A stretch of DNA of 25,140 nt from Phlegmacium glaucopus (GCA_015039465.1 MU130546.1:239341-264480); one strand, 5' to 3'. Shown: positions 1 through 10,900, counted from the first letter of the stretch. Notes: generated by a model not told the origin, from the sequence alone. Program-made: numbers and translations.

Positions 1-194
1 CCACCTGCAGGTGGCCTGAGGTGATTTAAGGTGACCTGAGGTGATTTTCAGGCGATTTTCAGGCCAGTTTCAGGCCAGTTTCAGGCCACCTTCAGGCCAC
101 CTTCAGGCCAGTTCGTTTTTACTGACCTGACCGTACAGGCCAGTCTCAGGTGGCCTGAAACTGGCCTGAAAATCGCCTGAAAATCGCCTGAAAA
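1..194. repeat. CAGGCC/CCTGAGG repeat cluster forming an inverted repeat
   Basis: The stretch is built from short words such as CAGGCCACCTT, CAGGCCAGTTT, CAGGCGATTTT and CCTGAGGTGAT. It opens with the perfect 14-bp palindrome CCACCTGCAGGTGG. Bases 45-92 and 147-194 are close reverse complements, so a single strand could fold into a stem of about 45 bp with a loop of about 55 bases. The same words recur at 1763-1806, but there only when read in reverse order without complementing. Such clusters commonly make up terminal or subterminal repeats of DNA transposons. Assigning these to a KDZ-type element is inference from the CxC-type coding sequence next door. The cluster may continue left of the window. 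Confidence 0.8.
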
Positions 195-322
195 ATATTA
201 AAGTTCCTTCAACATATCGACTACGGACGACTGATTGTAATATAGATATACATATATACTAAATAAATAAACAAGTCGAAGACAATGTACACATACATAC
301 ATGTTAAATAAATAAATAAATA

Positions 323-1765
323 AATAAGTCGTAGTGATACTAGTAACAGTAAAAATAAAAAAACAACGAACTATTGTAAAGAACATACTATTTTTTCGTA
401 ATATACATATTTGGTCAATTTTAAACCTCCTCAGTAAGCGAACTCTTATCTGAGTTTAGGTGGGTTGGTACGTAATTCAACGAGTGTACGAACTCATAAC
501 TTACGTGCAAAAACTATTCACCAAGGTAGTCTACGACAACGACAATATTGGTTTAAACCTCGTCTGGGTAGACACCCTCGACCTAATGTGGTTCAGGCTG
601 TTTCTCACAGACAAAACGCTACTAAGACTATTACTATCGATAGTTGATACTTAGACCAACAAACACTGGTCCACAAGGTAACTGGGACTCGTTGTTATAC
701 GAATTCATTAGCTGTTCGAAATAGTTACGTATATATCAGTCCCACACTAAGGTAACTTCCTATGTGGACCAAATTTTTACGGTTCTATAAACTAAGTCTA
801 AGTCTAGAACTTTTAAATCGGGTACGTTGTTGTTGTGGTGTACCCCGTGTTTATCAAAGTTGTGTCATTTTTCAACGTCCTGGTTTCTTTACAAAATTGA
901 AAGACCCTAGACCTCGTCCGACTAGTACCCCGACTACAAGTACCAGTGGAAAACCTAAGGTTCCGTCTAAGAGAACCACTGCCAAATTGTAAGAAAAACT
1001 AGGACGATTTGAAGGTCGACTCACTAGTTCGAATATAAAGAAGGTTTCTCGAACTACTCGACGTGTCCGGTATCAAAGTCGTTAGTGTCACGGGTATGTC
1101 AGAGATTGTGCCGTAGATAAGGGTTTGTGTAAAAGTACATAAACTGTTTTTCTTGGTGGAGCCATTAAACGATTCAGACTACACGTTAATAGTATTCGTG
1201 TTACGATTTATTTCACAATTTTTTATAAAAAAGTACAAAATATTTAGATTTTATGGAAACACGTTTGTTGTTAGGGTAGATGATGATGGTAACAATGTAA
1301 AACGTGCAGTTGTAAGTAAAGTCTGAGACTCGGAACCTTACAACCTTATAACCTTGACCTAACACGTTGAAGTCACCGATGACCTAATAATTGTGGTGTA
1401 TGTCGTGTTCCTAGTAATCCTAAACTTTAGTGTAGACTACAACGAGTCATCCCAACCCTTGTAAGTAGTGTACTTACTAAAAGACGACTGACTTATTATG
1501 GTAAAGGGGGGTTTCAATATTTCCGTCTGACACATTAGAGTAGGTAACTACTTCACAGAACATACCTTTTTAGTTAAGGTCTACGTAGTCTTTGAACAGC
1601 CTACCTAAGTACTTGTTTTCGTCGGGTTTATACCGCCACTCTTTCAAATTCTGGAAGTGACGGTATACACAGTAACTTTTTAAAGTAGGTAGGTCTACGT
1701 CTACGTACTTCCAGTATGTAACGTAAATCATGACGTCGACTCTTAAGTGCTAACTTGGTTTGGAC
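323..1765. pseudogene. Hidden CxC5/CxC6-type KDZ-associated protein (reverse-order reading only)
   Basis: Reading bases backward without complement from 1765 gives 170 codons to 1256, a 51-nt intron 1255-1205 (GTATTT...TTTAG), then 294 codons from 1204 to a TAA at 325-323. The roughly 463-residue product carries family-like blocks in order: VWFNREF, LSHRHIWAAFVHESIR, HSCDEC, CAVCGV, HCAYDNC, RGGSFCQIHE, RCRVRDC, HFFGPATFYCVETICAPCG, FIVDSYHYQNHR, CRTWCNPAP, NTQACEQLNAWLGGF and NFNWFIH. Several paired cysteines and histidines suggest zinc clusters. I recognise this from memory as the fungal cysteine-cluster family found with KDZ transposases. The start is missing: the frame runs straight out of the CAGGCC repeats. 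One in-frame TGA lies at 1447-1445, just after HSCDECSQPY. As printed, the DNA cannot express this protein from either strand. Confidence 0.85.
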
Positions 1766-1806
1766 TTCCACCGGACTAGCGGAGTCCGGCTGGAGTCCAC
1801 CGGACA
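1763..1806. repeat. CAGGCC repeat words in reversed polarity
   Basis: Read backward without complementing, this stretch contains CAGGCCACCTGAGG, CGGCCTGAGGCGAT and CAGGCCACCTTCAGG, the same vocabulary as 1-194. Read normally it shows only their mirror images (GGACTTCCACCGGAC and similar). It abuts the 5' side of the hidden coding frame and brackets the right part of the anomalous segment. Confidence 0.8.
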
Positions 1807-1865
1807 ACGTGGGGGAGTGTAAAGTACACCTTCTGGGGTAGAATTGTAGACATAAGGATATTAAT

Positions 1866-3830
1866 TGCTAAATCAATCTGATAAAAACCAATGGCTTACA
1901 GTCCGACCTGTAATTATCGTATATATAACCGAATCCCGTATACCGGCAGAACTCCTTGTTGCATTCAAAAATCCATCGGTAATCATCGCTATGAAGTCGA
2001 ACAGTGGCCCACTGAATCCGGGCAGAGTACCACATTGGTTAACGCCGCCTGCATAAAATAACAAACTTGAAAGGCTAGGATTCCTACGGATTATCAGGGC
2101 AGATCAGATTCGGAGTTCCTTGATTTCTTACCGGGAAAATCACTGTTTTCTGGGGGGCTTCAGAGATTTATCAAACGCTGGGTAGAGAACGGCTGGGTAG
2201 AGAACGGCTGGGTAGAGAACGAGCTTGCCGGAGCCGTTGGTGGCGTCAGTGGTTATTGACGTGGAAGCTCCGTCCGTATGCAGGGAATCTAGTTCAGCAT
2301 GAGCTTCAGTTTCAGGAGGCGGCCCTGGATCCAAATCTGGGAAGCAAGGAGTGAAAGAAAGTCCAGACGGTTTACAGAGGCCTGCCGCTCCCTCCAAGTT
2401 TTTTTTTTTTCAAGTATCTTTTTTCGTGGCACCAAACTCCGTATCAGGAGCTCATAAGGGATCCGGAGTTTCTTCTTTGACATCAGCGATCAACATGGGA
2501 GCTTCCAGTAAAAATAGAAGGGTAGACTGCTATGGTTTGCAACAAAGGCGTTGCCTTCCGTATTCAGGTGACATCAGGCAGCCCTGGAAGTCTGGAAGTA
2601 ACGCATTTTTGGCTGGTGCGTGACAAAATCGTGACAAAATCTATTTGGCAAGTGCCGATCTGATATTGCTTTGTAGTAGTACATCTACTGATCATCCAAA
2701 TCAGCCGGCGGAGAGCTGAATTTCTCCCAAAGTGACACTGTATTCCTTCAACATTGCTCTTCATTTCAGTCACATAACATTTAATCTTGTCATAAGCCCT
2801 AAAAATAACCCAAACATAAGTAGAAACTTCAAAGCTTCATTGTCGTATAGTTGCGATGTCAAGTTGCTTCAAAATTGATTCCTACCAGTATATTCTCGTC
2901 TGGGTGCACAACACCGCTACTTTTGTTTAAATTGAATCGTTCCTTCAGATTTTAACCAACTTCTTACCTGTCTGCAAAGATGCTCCTTTTGATGGTCCAA
3001 TTAATTCTAGGAGAGCGATTTTGATAATACTCGGGACTGACAAAGTTTTTCTTTTTTTTTTTTACATTGGCCACATACAATATCGGGAGGGTTACATGAT
3101 GTGATAAGCGATCGACTCCTCGATGGGACTTATACTGCCTTGAACTGAAGTTTTTGGAATTGAGCATCTTTAGCAGTCAAACCCACTCGATATGCTTCCA
3201 TCCATCGGATCATCCAGTGTTCCCACTTACAGGTGCTTTGGGTATGAATTCCACTAGTATAGTGCCACTCGTTGATCCTAAGTCTCCTAAACTGGAACAT
3301 TCATGAGTAGAATTCAAAGCGATTTTAAGGACATCGGCCACCACTTTTATTTTTTACGGCGTCGGCCAGTTTGGCCGTTGCAAAAGTGGCGCAACCAAGT
3401 CGTGATGTGGTCGAGGCCATAGGCAGCGACCACGATGTAAGCCTGTCAAGGCCTTGCAGGCCATCGCTGAAATAAGATGGAGCTGTAAGGAATGATTATG
3501 ACCCACTGGATGCCGGTGATCAAAAACTCGCTGCAAAAGCACCACATACAGCTTTGGGCTTTTTGGAGCGCATTTGCCCCAAAATGAACGTTGGCTATAT
3601 AAATCCACAGAAGCTCATCAAAACCGATTATCCGATTTCGGGGCTTATTTGGGAGAGTACGTGTGCCCCAGGGACCACCTGGTTCCTACTTTAAAATGCG
3701 GGGATGCTTCAGTGTATCTGAAGCTTGGTGGTGGTGCATTGTCCGTGCATTGACCTTACGTTCGGTATCATCGGAGTCTGTATCTTTTGTCAGCTGATTG
3801 AGGCTTCGTACGGCCTCGTGTTCCTTAGGA
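1866..3830. other. No recognisable gene
   Basis: Several frames of 60-90 codons occur on both strands, often overlapping each other as mirror frames (for example 1865-2064 and 2140-2640). None shows a motif or exon structure I recognise. The stretch holds a 15-nt triplicate repeat at 2177-2221, poly-T runs near 2401 and 3051, and a TATATAAA at 3596-3603, which could serve a transcript entering the downstream aminopeptidase gene but lies about 260 bp before its start codon. The region may be decayed mobile DNA; that is inference. Confidence 0.5.
2177..2221. repeat. 15-nt tandem repeat, three copies
   Basis: GCTGGGTAGAGAACG is repeated three times in perfect register. In one minus-strand frame (2397-2140) it reads as three VLYPA units, but that frame has no other support as a gene. 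Confidence 0.85.
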
Positions 3831-3833
3831 ATC

Positions 3834-3860
3834 CTTCTCTCTCTCTCTGAGTCTCTCTAC
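3834..3860 (+). promoter_or_regulatory. CT-rich leader before the aminopeptidase start
   Basis: A nearly pure CT run ends three bases before the ATG at 3864. Pyrimidine tracts just upstream of start codons are common around transcription start sites of filamentous fungi. Here the tract also argues for the ATG at 3864, which has A at -3, because no upstream in-frame ATG is present. Confidence 0.45.
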
Positions 3861-3863
3861 ACT

Positions 3864-6800
3864 ATGCCTCCTCCTCCTCCTCCTCCTCCTCCGCCACCTA
3901 TTTGCTTCCCTTTCCTCAACTCAAAACCCAAACGTCGTCTTTCTTTCGACAGTATGCAGCCTTCGGTGCTACCTCATTCAGACGAGAAAAAGATCATCAG
4001 ACACCCCTCATTCTCCGCCACATCTACTCTATCTTCTGATGCTGTTAGCCTAGCATTCCACTCTGACTCGGAGAAGTACGACGAAGTCCCGGAACGTCTA
4101 CCTGTCCTTCTCAAAGACGAAACCGGTCGTCCAAAGCTAGGGAGATCCAACACTATGACCGGAACAAAAAAGTCAACCGCTTCTTCGAAATGGGGCCACG
4201 GATACGGATGGGGTATCGGAAAAAAGAACAAGGACAAAGGAGCAGATGCTGAATTAGATGAGAAGACGGGGTCTCACCTCGATCTACCTGTCTACCACCC
4301 TGTCGTGCGACGCGATTCCAAATCTACACAAGCTAGCCATTCTACCCAAAGGACACACGATACCCACCGCACCCAGGACTCACGTCACACACAGAAGACC
4401 CAAGATTCACATAGAACCCACGTTAGCCACCAAAGCAAGGTTTCACAAGGATCCAAAGATACCTATCGGAGCGGCGGTAGTCGTTCAACAGCTCCGAAGC
4501 CTCGTCCACCCATCATCAATGGTCATGCTCTCTATCCTCAAGATTCAACTGACACCCTGGTAGGATCAGCATTTGAACGCAAACTCAACGAACAAGATTC
4601 AATTAGAGTGAAACCTGATACTACTGAACGCTTAGAAGACATGCGACGCCTCATGATTAAAGACAAGTTGGATTATTAGTACGTTTCATTGTTTTTCCCT
4701 CTCTCTACTTGAACTAATCTGCCCCCCCCCCCGTTAGCGTTGTTCCTAGCGAAGATGCTCACCAGTCGGAATGGGTAGCAGCAAGTGACAAGCGTCGAGA
4801 GTTTATATCGGGGCAAGTTCATCTCATAATCGAAGCCCTTCATTTCCCATATTCACATACCTAATAGCTTCACGGGATCAGCTGGCCAGGCCATAGTCAC
4901 AATGCATTCTGCATATTTACTCACTGATTCTCGCTATTGGCTTCAAGCACAAGAGGAAATCGATGACAACTGGACGTTGGTCAAAGTCGGCTCTGGTGGG
5001 GAAATACTGGATTGGATAGAATGGCTCGTGGTAAGAAAGAATCAATTTCATGGTTTCCTTTTTTTTCCTGATTATATACTTCCCCCCCAACAGAGCGGGG
5101 TTAGATCTTCAAGAATTGGCATTGATGCTCGTATGATGTCTCATGAAAAGGCTACTCTCCTCAATTCTAAGCTCAGTCCTCTCGAGTCGAAGCTCGTTTA
5201 CCCGCCGCAGAACTTGGTTGATCTCATCTGGAAAGCGAAACCTGTTAAACCCGATGCAGCGATTTACATCCAAAGTGTTGAGTTTGCTGGTATGTTCGGT
5301 TGTTTCGCTCTGTCTTGTGGTTTTTCTCAAACCTTGTTTGAATTCAGGTAGGGATGCCAACTACAAGCTCGCCAAGTTGAGAGAATGGATCCAACAACAA
5401 CCATCATCTGCTCCGTCATATCTCAAAGTGCAAGAACAACCAAATCGTCAATATTTACAGGTGGCGACCCTAGTCACTTCTTTGGCTTGCATTGGTATGA
5501 TGCTAAAATCCCCTCCCCGTATATTCTTTCGGTCTCATATACTTTTCGATTAGCGTACATTTTGAACCTTCGAGGATCCGACATACCTTACAACCCACTC
5601 TTCCATTCATATCTCTTTGTTAGCCTTGAGAGCGCTGTCCTTTTCGTCGAAAATTCCAAAGTCCATGCTGACGTTGCTGAATACTTGAAAGAGATCAATG
5701 TACAGCTACGGTCTTACACGGACTTGTGGCCATTCTTGCGAAGGAGGGAGTGGGGAGAAGGGAAAGTGAGTTTTACTTTGTAACCTCTATCTAATCTTGG
5801 GGTTTGAACTCAACTTTGTTTATAAAAGGTTCTCATCGCACCTCAAACTTCATACGCCATTTCGCTCATGTTGACGCATTTCCGGTTTACTTTGGCTCCT
5901 TCCCATATTGAGCATATGATGTCTATTAAGAACGAGACTGAGATAGATGGGATGAGAAGAGCATATCTACGAGATGGAGTTTCCTTTGTACGTCCATCCC
6001 CTTACAAAAAACACATTCAATTCTGACTATTGATTTTTTAAACGTTTATAGGTGAAATTCCTAGCCTGGCTAGAGGCTAAGCTCGCTCAAGGCTACGAAA
6101 TCACGGAACATGAAGCAGCATCTCGATTAACTGAATATAGACGGGGTAACAAGCATTTCATGGGTTTAGCATACGAGAATATATCAGCATCAGGTCCCAA
6201 TTCTGCTCTTCCTCACTACTCTCCAAGGAAATCGACGGCTCATATGATTAGGAGAGATGTTCCATATCTGAAGTAAGCTTTTTCTGTTGATTTTTGCTCA
6301 GTTTTTTTTTCATGCTCTTTTCTTTTTTTTAAAGCGATTCTGGGGCTCAGTATTATGATGGTACTTGCGATACGACACGTACTGTGCATTTTGGAAGACC
6401 TACCGCTGAAATGTCGGAGGCTTATACACGTGTCTTGCAAGGACATGTGGGTTGTTTCTATTCATTCCATTCTTGCTAATCATGTATGATCATTGGAACC
6501 CTTTAGATCGCTATCGATACTGCTATTTTCCCTCAAGGTACCTCTGGTCGTCAGCTGGATGTATTGGCTCGTAAAGCTCTATGGAAAGATGGAATGAATT
6601 ACATGGTGCGGCTTCTTCCCCCCTCCTATTCAAACAAACCTTTCTTGACGTTTGCTTTTTTGAGTAGCATGGAACAGGTCATGGTTTCGGTGCATTCTTG
6701 AGCGTGCATGAAGGCCCTCATAGCTTCTCAAGTGGCATTCCCCTCGTGCCTGGGCACGTCATCACCAATGAGCCTGGTTTCTGTAAGCACTTCTTTACCC

Positions 6801-7286
6801 CCATTCAGTTCTTTTTGTCCTTGAAATTAAAGTTCTATTCATTTGATTAGATTTGGACGGTAAATGGGGCATGCGGATAGAGTCTGCTCTAGCTGTTCGT
6901 AGAGTCAAGGTAAGCTTTTGTCATTTAAACTATCATCATCGGTGTTTATCCATCTTGACCAGACACGAGGAGAATTCAATGGAGATATCTGGTTGGGTTT
7001 TGAACGACTTACATGTGTACCAATTCAAACACGCATGGTCAAAGAAAGTATGCTCACTAAGGAGGAGAAAACCTGGTTGAAGGTAACGTGTCCAATCCAT
7101 GGAAAACCGTAGGGTGATCTGAACGAAATGATTTTTTTTTTATAGGAACATAACCAGCGTTGTTATGACCGAGTCTCACCTTTTATTAAAGAGGATAAAC
7201 GAGCGTTAGCGTGGTTGAAACGAGAGGCTCAGCGAGATATAGGTCTTGCATCGGGAGTAGCTGGGGTTACGATCGATTGGGATTGA
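3864..7286 (+). CDS. Xaa-Pro aminopeptidase P (cytosolic, M24B) with long N-terminal extension
   Basis: It removes an N-terminal residue that precedes proline; relatives are dimanganese enzymes of the cytosol. Exons: 3864-4678, 4738-4812, 4868-5030, 5094-5289, 5348-5494, 5554-5765, 5829-5987, 6052-6272, 6335-6446, 6507-6605, 6668-6782, 6851-6909, 6963-7082, 7146-7286. They join in frame to 877 codons plus TGA. The two creatinase-like N-terminal domains start near residue 250 ([10 protein letters not shown]) and the pita-bread catalytic domain near 590. All five expected metal ligands are present: D664 and D675 ([14 protein letters not shown]), H738 (HGTGHG), E768 (NEPGF) and E782 (RIESA). H734 and H747 match the substrate-side histidines. 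The protein ends in the conserved C-terminal block after [11 protein letters not shown]. Intron 2 (4813-4867) uses a GC donor, GCAAGT. The first 250 or so residues are low complexity: 11 prolines, then an S/T/H/Q-rich stretch with repeated THxTQ-like units at about 155-195. Such an extension is not part of the core family. Confidence 0.93.
4813..4867 (+). other. GC-AG intron in the aminopeptidase gene
   Basis: The exon ends TCGGG and the intron begins GCAAGT and ends ATAG. Only this junction restores FISGFTGSAGQ, a block conserved in the family. No GT donor nearby keeps the frame. Confidence 0.85.
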
Positions 7287-8400
7287 TATTGATCGATATT
7301 GATCTTTTGACCTCGCTCTCTTTCCATCCATCCTTTTTCCCATTTTTTCAAATCTTGCGAACGATCTTATATTATATTATATTCACTCACCTGCGAAACC
7401 AACCAACCCCTCTTCGACCTTCTTCCTTTCTATCTTTTGTGTTGCGGTACCTATCTAACGAATCTAACGACCCCATCTCTTACTTCCTTGATTCTTGATT
7501 TTTCTGTTTTTCTGTTTTTCCCTTTCTCTGTTTTCTTTTCCTCTTAATTATTTCCTCTCTCTTCTCTTTTTTCTTTTTTTGTGTTATGATGTACTGATTC
7601 GGATGTCTTCCGTCTGTCTGTCTGTCTAGATGATGGGCCTTGTTTTTAACTTTTTTTGTTGTTGATGTAAACCCCCGATTTTAAAGTCGTAGGTTTTTTT
7701 TTTGTTTTTTTTTTTTTTATAAAAAATAGTAAGTAGGTAGAAATGTTGTAGGTAGTAGCGGTAGCTAGGATGCATGTATATAGTCACAAGAAAATTTGAA
7801 AAAAGTTTTGGACTTTAGGCGAGAGAGCGTGGACACAGATCTAGATTCTGACGATACACGGGTAAGTTTTTTCAGCACAATCTGGCCAGTAGTGGGTTCA
7901 AACGGTTCATAGCTAATAATTTACTATGAATAATGACTTGTGAGGCTATAAGATCGACAGGAAGAAAGTGTATCATCTTGACTCTCTGGGGCGGACCGAC
8001 TCAGGCTGGACCTACGGGGGATTCGGGAGATCATTCAAACTTGGTCGACTTCCCCGTATGTACTGGCTTTACGGGTACATCTCCACAGCGAAAAGAACAC
8101 GAGTGTGTACCAATCGATCATGAGAAGACGATCCATTGGGTTGCATTGATAATCGTACTTGAAGCTTGTTGGAGGCTTTGATGGAAAATGAAAAAAAAAA
8201 AAATTGTCAACGGGTCGATCAAGTTGGGCTGGCAGGAGCCACATGTTGCTTGTTTGGGTCTAAAAGTTTAGGACGAGGTGGTGGCATGAATGACTCCATA
8301 TTTGCCAAACGGAAAATTACAATCACAAGTAAAAGAAGAAAAATAACCAAGGCAGTAGAGAGAAAGAAGGTATAAAACAGCTGGGACACAGTAGTGTACA
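7287..8400. other. Shared 3' intergenic region, no gene
   Basis: The aminopeptidase and NOG1 genes end toward each other here. The left half is very T-rich with poly-T runs (7550-7720) and four GTCT units at about 7613-7627, as expected of a fungal 3' UTR and poly(A) region. Short frames at 7933-8375 lack motifs or exon structure. No RNA gene was recognised. Confidence 0.6.
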
Positions 8401-10900
8401 TCATCTTCTTTGTGTTTTTCCACCTTTGCGTTTGCCAGCGAATAGATGTTTCGGCTAGAGGAGAAGAAAGAATAGTCACATGAGAAATCAACAACAACAA
8501 AAAAGTTCTTTTTTTTTTATACCATTTTGGTTTTGATAACACGATCTCCTTCTCCTGCTTTTGCAAGCATATTGCGAGGACGTTGACCAAGATTGCGGAG
8601 TTTGGTCGCACGATTGAATTGCTAGAAAAGAGAAAGAGAGAGAGAGAAAGAGGTAAGTAGGGTATAATAAGCATATTCAAGAAATACTTTACTCCTTCGT
8701 CTCGCATTCCAGCTGTCTGCCGATTTGATCTTGGTTCTCTCTTGTTGATGACACCACCCGAGTTCGTCTTCACACGTTTCTTCGGTACACCACTTTCTTC
8801 GTCACCATCCACATCCATCCAACCAGAAGCATCACCCTCATCACTTGCCATCTCGACGTCCTCATCATCCTCCTCATCATCATCGTCCGCATTATCCCTT
8901 TTCCGCTTAGCACCCTGTACTTTTGCTATCATTTCCGCACGTTCTTGGATCCTACTTGGGTCTAGACCAGCTTTTGTCATTTCAGTCGTCAACTCTGATA
9001 GTGTCCGTAGACCAGCAGTCCGGGGTAGACGAGATTGGTTCTTTTTGGATTTTTTGATGCTCTGGGATTTGATTTTGTGTGAGAGAGCTATTTTAGCTTC
9101 GGTGGCTTCGCGTTCGTCATCAGAATCAAACTTTTTTTGATATACATGGTGAGGGTGGTGTATATGGATGAAAGAAACGCAGATAACGCACAATGTCAGA
9201 ATCACTTTCGTAGAATCCTTCAGCTTGTAGTTTTTCTTCTTCACGCTCAAGAGCTTCCAGTTTCTCAGCGATATCAGGATCGATAAAGTCGGCGATATTC
9301 TTGCCGTCCATAATCTCAGGCATTCTATCCATCTTCCATTCTGGATTGGCCAGGATGTAATCCTCTATGAGACAAGATTAGTATTAACGGATTGAAGAAA
9401 GTTTTTTTTCTGTGACCAACGTTTAAGATTGATGTTGAAAACACCAGCACCTCCTTTCTCCAACTCGACATCTCGTTGTAACCTTTTTCGATCAGGATCG
9501 TTTTTGTCATACTTCTTTCTTTCTTTGACACCTTCAGGGATGAAAGGAGCCCGAACAACATCGTCTCTCGGTTTAGGTTGAGCAACGTGTAACCGATTGG
9601 CGATCGAGTTAACCTTGCTTCCCTTCATCTTGTTGTCGACACGATGGGCCAGAAGAGCATCGCAGGCTTTGTTTTTGAGATCCATCACGCCTTCTTCTGA
9701 GTAACATGAAACCTGAACACATTGCACATCTTCTTGGTCGATGATTTCCTGTACAATGGTACGAGAATCGGGGTGGACATCTTCTAAGCGCGTAATGTCG
9801 ATTTTATTGAGGACGAGAAGGGTTGGTTTGCCATTGAAGAGGGGTTTGATTGAGTGGAAAAGTTTGCACTACAGAGAATATATTAGACTTTCTGACCTTG
9901 GAATAACAAGATGAACGTACCTGGGCTTCTATCGTGTAACCGCATTGCTCACTGAGGTCCATAAAGTATAATATACAGCTCTTGAGATGAGCGAGGGCGG
10001 TGATGCTTTGCATTTCGATTGTGTTCATTTCCTCCAGAGGATGATCTAGGATCCCAGGAGTATCTATGACTTGCCATCGGAGGTATTTGTAGTCTAAATG
10101 ACCGACGAAGAGAGATTTTGTGGTGAAGGCGTAAGGTTGTACGTCGACATCTGCACGGGTAACTTTGTTGATGAAAGAGGATTTTCCAACATTGGGATAA
10201 CCACAGATGAGGAGAGTACGTGTGTTGGGATCGATAGCTGGGAGACGAGAGATATGTTGGCGGACTTGCTCGAGGTAGGCTAGTGGATCTTTTTGACGTC
10301 TCATGATTGTAGCCATACTTTTTAGAAGACAGATGTTAACTCGGGTACCCTCTGGAGACAAAACAAAAACTAACCGACCGAGGGCTGCCTTTTTCAGCTG
10401 CTTACAGCGGTAAAGACTGTCCCCAAATTTCAATAGACGGACGTAATCTTTAGCCACATGGTCAATCAAATGGCGGGCGGTACGAAGTTGACCCAAAGCC
10501 AACTTGTAGTGATTTTTGTCGTAAAGAACGTTCATCAACGAAGATAAAAAAGGATGCAAGTCCTAAAATATCATATATATATCAAAATTAACGATTTAAA
10601 AAAGAAATATAAAGCAGAACGCACATCAAGCATAGGGAACTCTGTCAGGATAGCACCAAGTTTTTCATCGAATGAATCTTGAGTGAATTTTACTTTGCGC
10701 ATGTAGAAATTCCTGATACGACTTATTTTGAAGTTTTTATGGATGACCTAGAGCAAAGAAACGATGTCAGATTGAAATTGGAATAAGCAATTTCAGGACG
10801 GAACTGTAGGTGTTTTTCGTTGGGTTTTGGACAATACAATGTCCAGAAAATCAGCTGCCGAAGGGACTGGCGCAATGGCCTTTAGGCCGCTCGTCGACAT
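8401..10900 (-). CDS. NOG1: Nucleolar GTP-binding protein 1 (60S assembly GTPase)
   Basis: An essential GTPase of nucleolar and early nucleoplasmic pre-60S particles. In known structures its long C-terminal tail threads toward the peptide exit tunnel. Exons on the minus strand: 10900-10805, 10747-10625, 10562-10375, 10317-9921, 9868-9421, 9364-9192, 9130-8693, 8621-8523, 8454-8401. They join to 671 codons plus TGA, close to the 647 residues of the yeast protein. An N-terminal helical bundle covers residues 1-165. Then come G1 GYPNVGKSS (175-183), G3 DTPG (221-224) and G4 NKID (289-292), with the NOG1 block [11 protein letters not shown] after it. An acidic stretch ([10 protein letters not shown]) follows, and a basic tail ends [11 protein letters not shown]. 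Intron 1 has a weak donor (GTTCCG) but gives the family-typical KTPTVIHKNF. The start fits the conserved N-terminus GLKAIAPVP. The gene diverges from the DUF6535 gene at 11412 across about 510 bp. Confidence 0.95.

Larger units (their letters stand above)
195..1865. other. Segment that makes sense only when reversed without complementing
   Basis: Neither real strand carries a convincing gene here; open frames are at most about 75 codons. Read from high to low coordinate without complementing, the same bases give a long protein frame (323-1765), a 51-nt intron beginning GT and ending AG, and the CAGGCC/CCTGAGG repeat words that occur in normal polarity at 1-194. Polarity is therefore inverted relative to both flanks. 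The edges are only bracketed. On the left the last normal repeat word ends near 194 and the hidden frame ends at 323. On the right the reversed repeats end near 1806 and I see nothing decisive until about 1900. A strand read 3' to 5' is not transcribed or replicated as such, so the best explanation is a data or assembly error, or deliberate editing. Confidence 0.9.

Noticed and set aside
1..194. CRISPR-like array of short repeats
   Set aside because: The repeats are short, degenerate and inverted, with no regular spacers, and the organism is a fungus.
198..992. Short open frames of 60-76 codons on the real strands inside the anomalous segment
   Set aside because: None has a motif or exon structure, and the segment has a far better explanation in reverse-order reading.
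1865..2064. Mirror open frames of 63 codons on both strands (PAELLVAFKNPSVIIAMKSN and its antisense)
   Set aside because: Both strands are equally open, neither matches a family I know, and no further exon could be joined.
2140..2640. Minus-strand frame with three VLYPA repeats and an overlapping plus frame
   Set aside because: The frame is broken upstream by stops and a poly-T run, and nothing but the simple repeat stands out.
3354..3608. Minus-strand frame of 84 codons before the aminopeptidase gene
   Set aside because: Composition is unlike the real genes here, there are no motifs, and it lies in the likely promoter region.
3798..3863. Longer N-terminus for the aminopeptidase beginning at 3798
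   Set aside because: Codon 3798 is TTG, not ATG. The CT-rich leader and the ATG at 3864 with A at -3 fit better.
7933..8375. Small frames between the aminopeptidase and NOG1
   Set aside because: They overlap the 3' UTR of NOG1 and show no conserved features.
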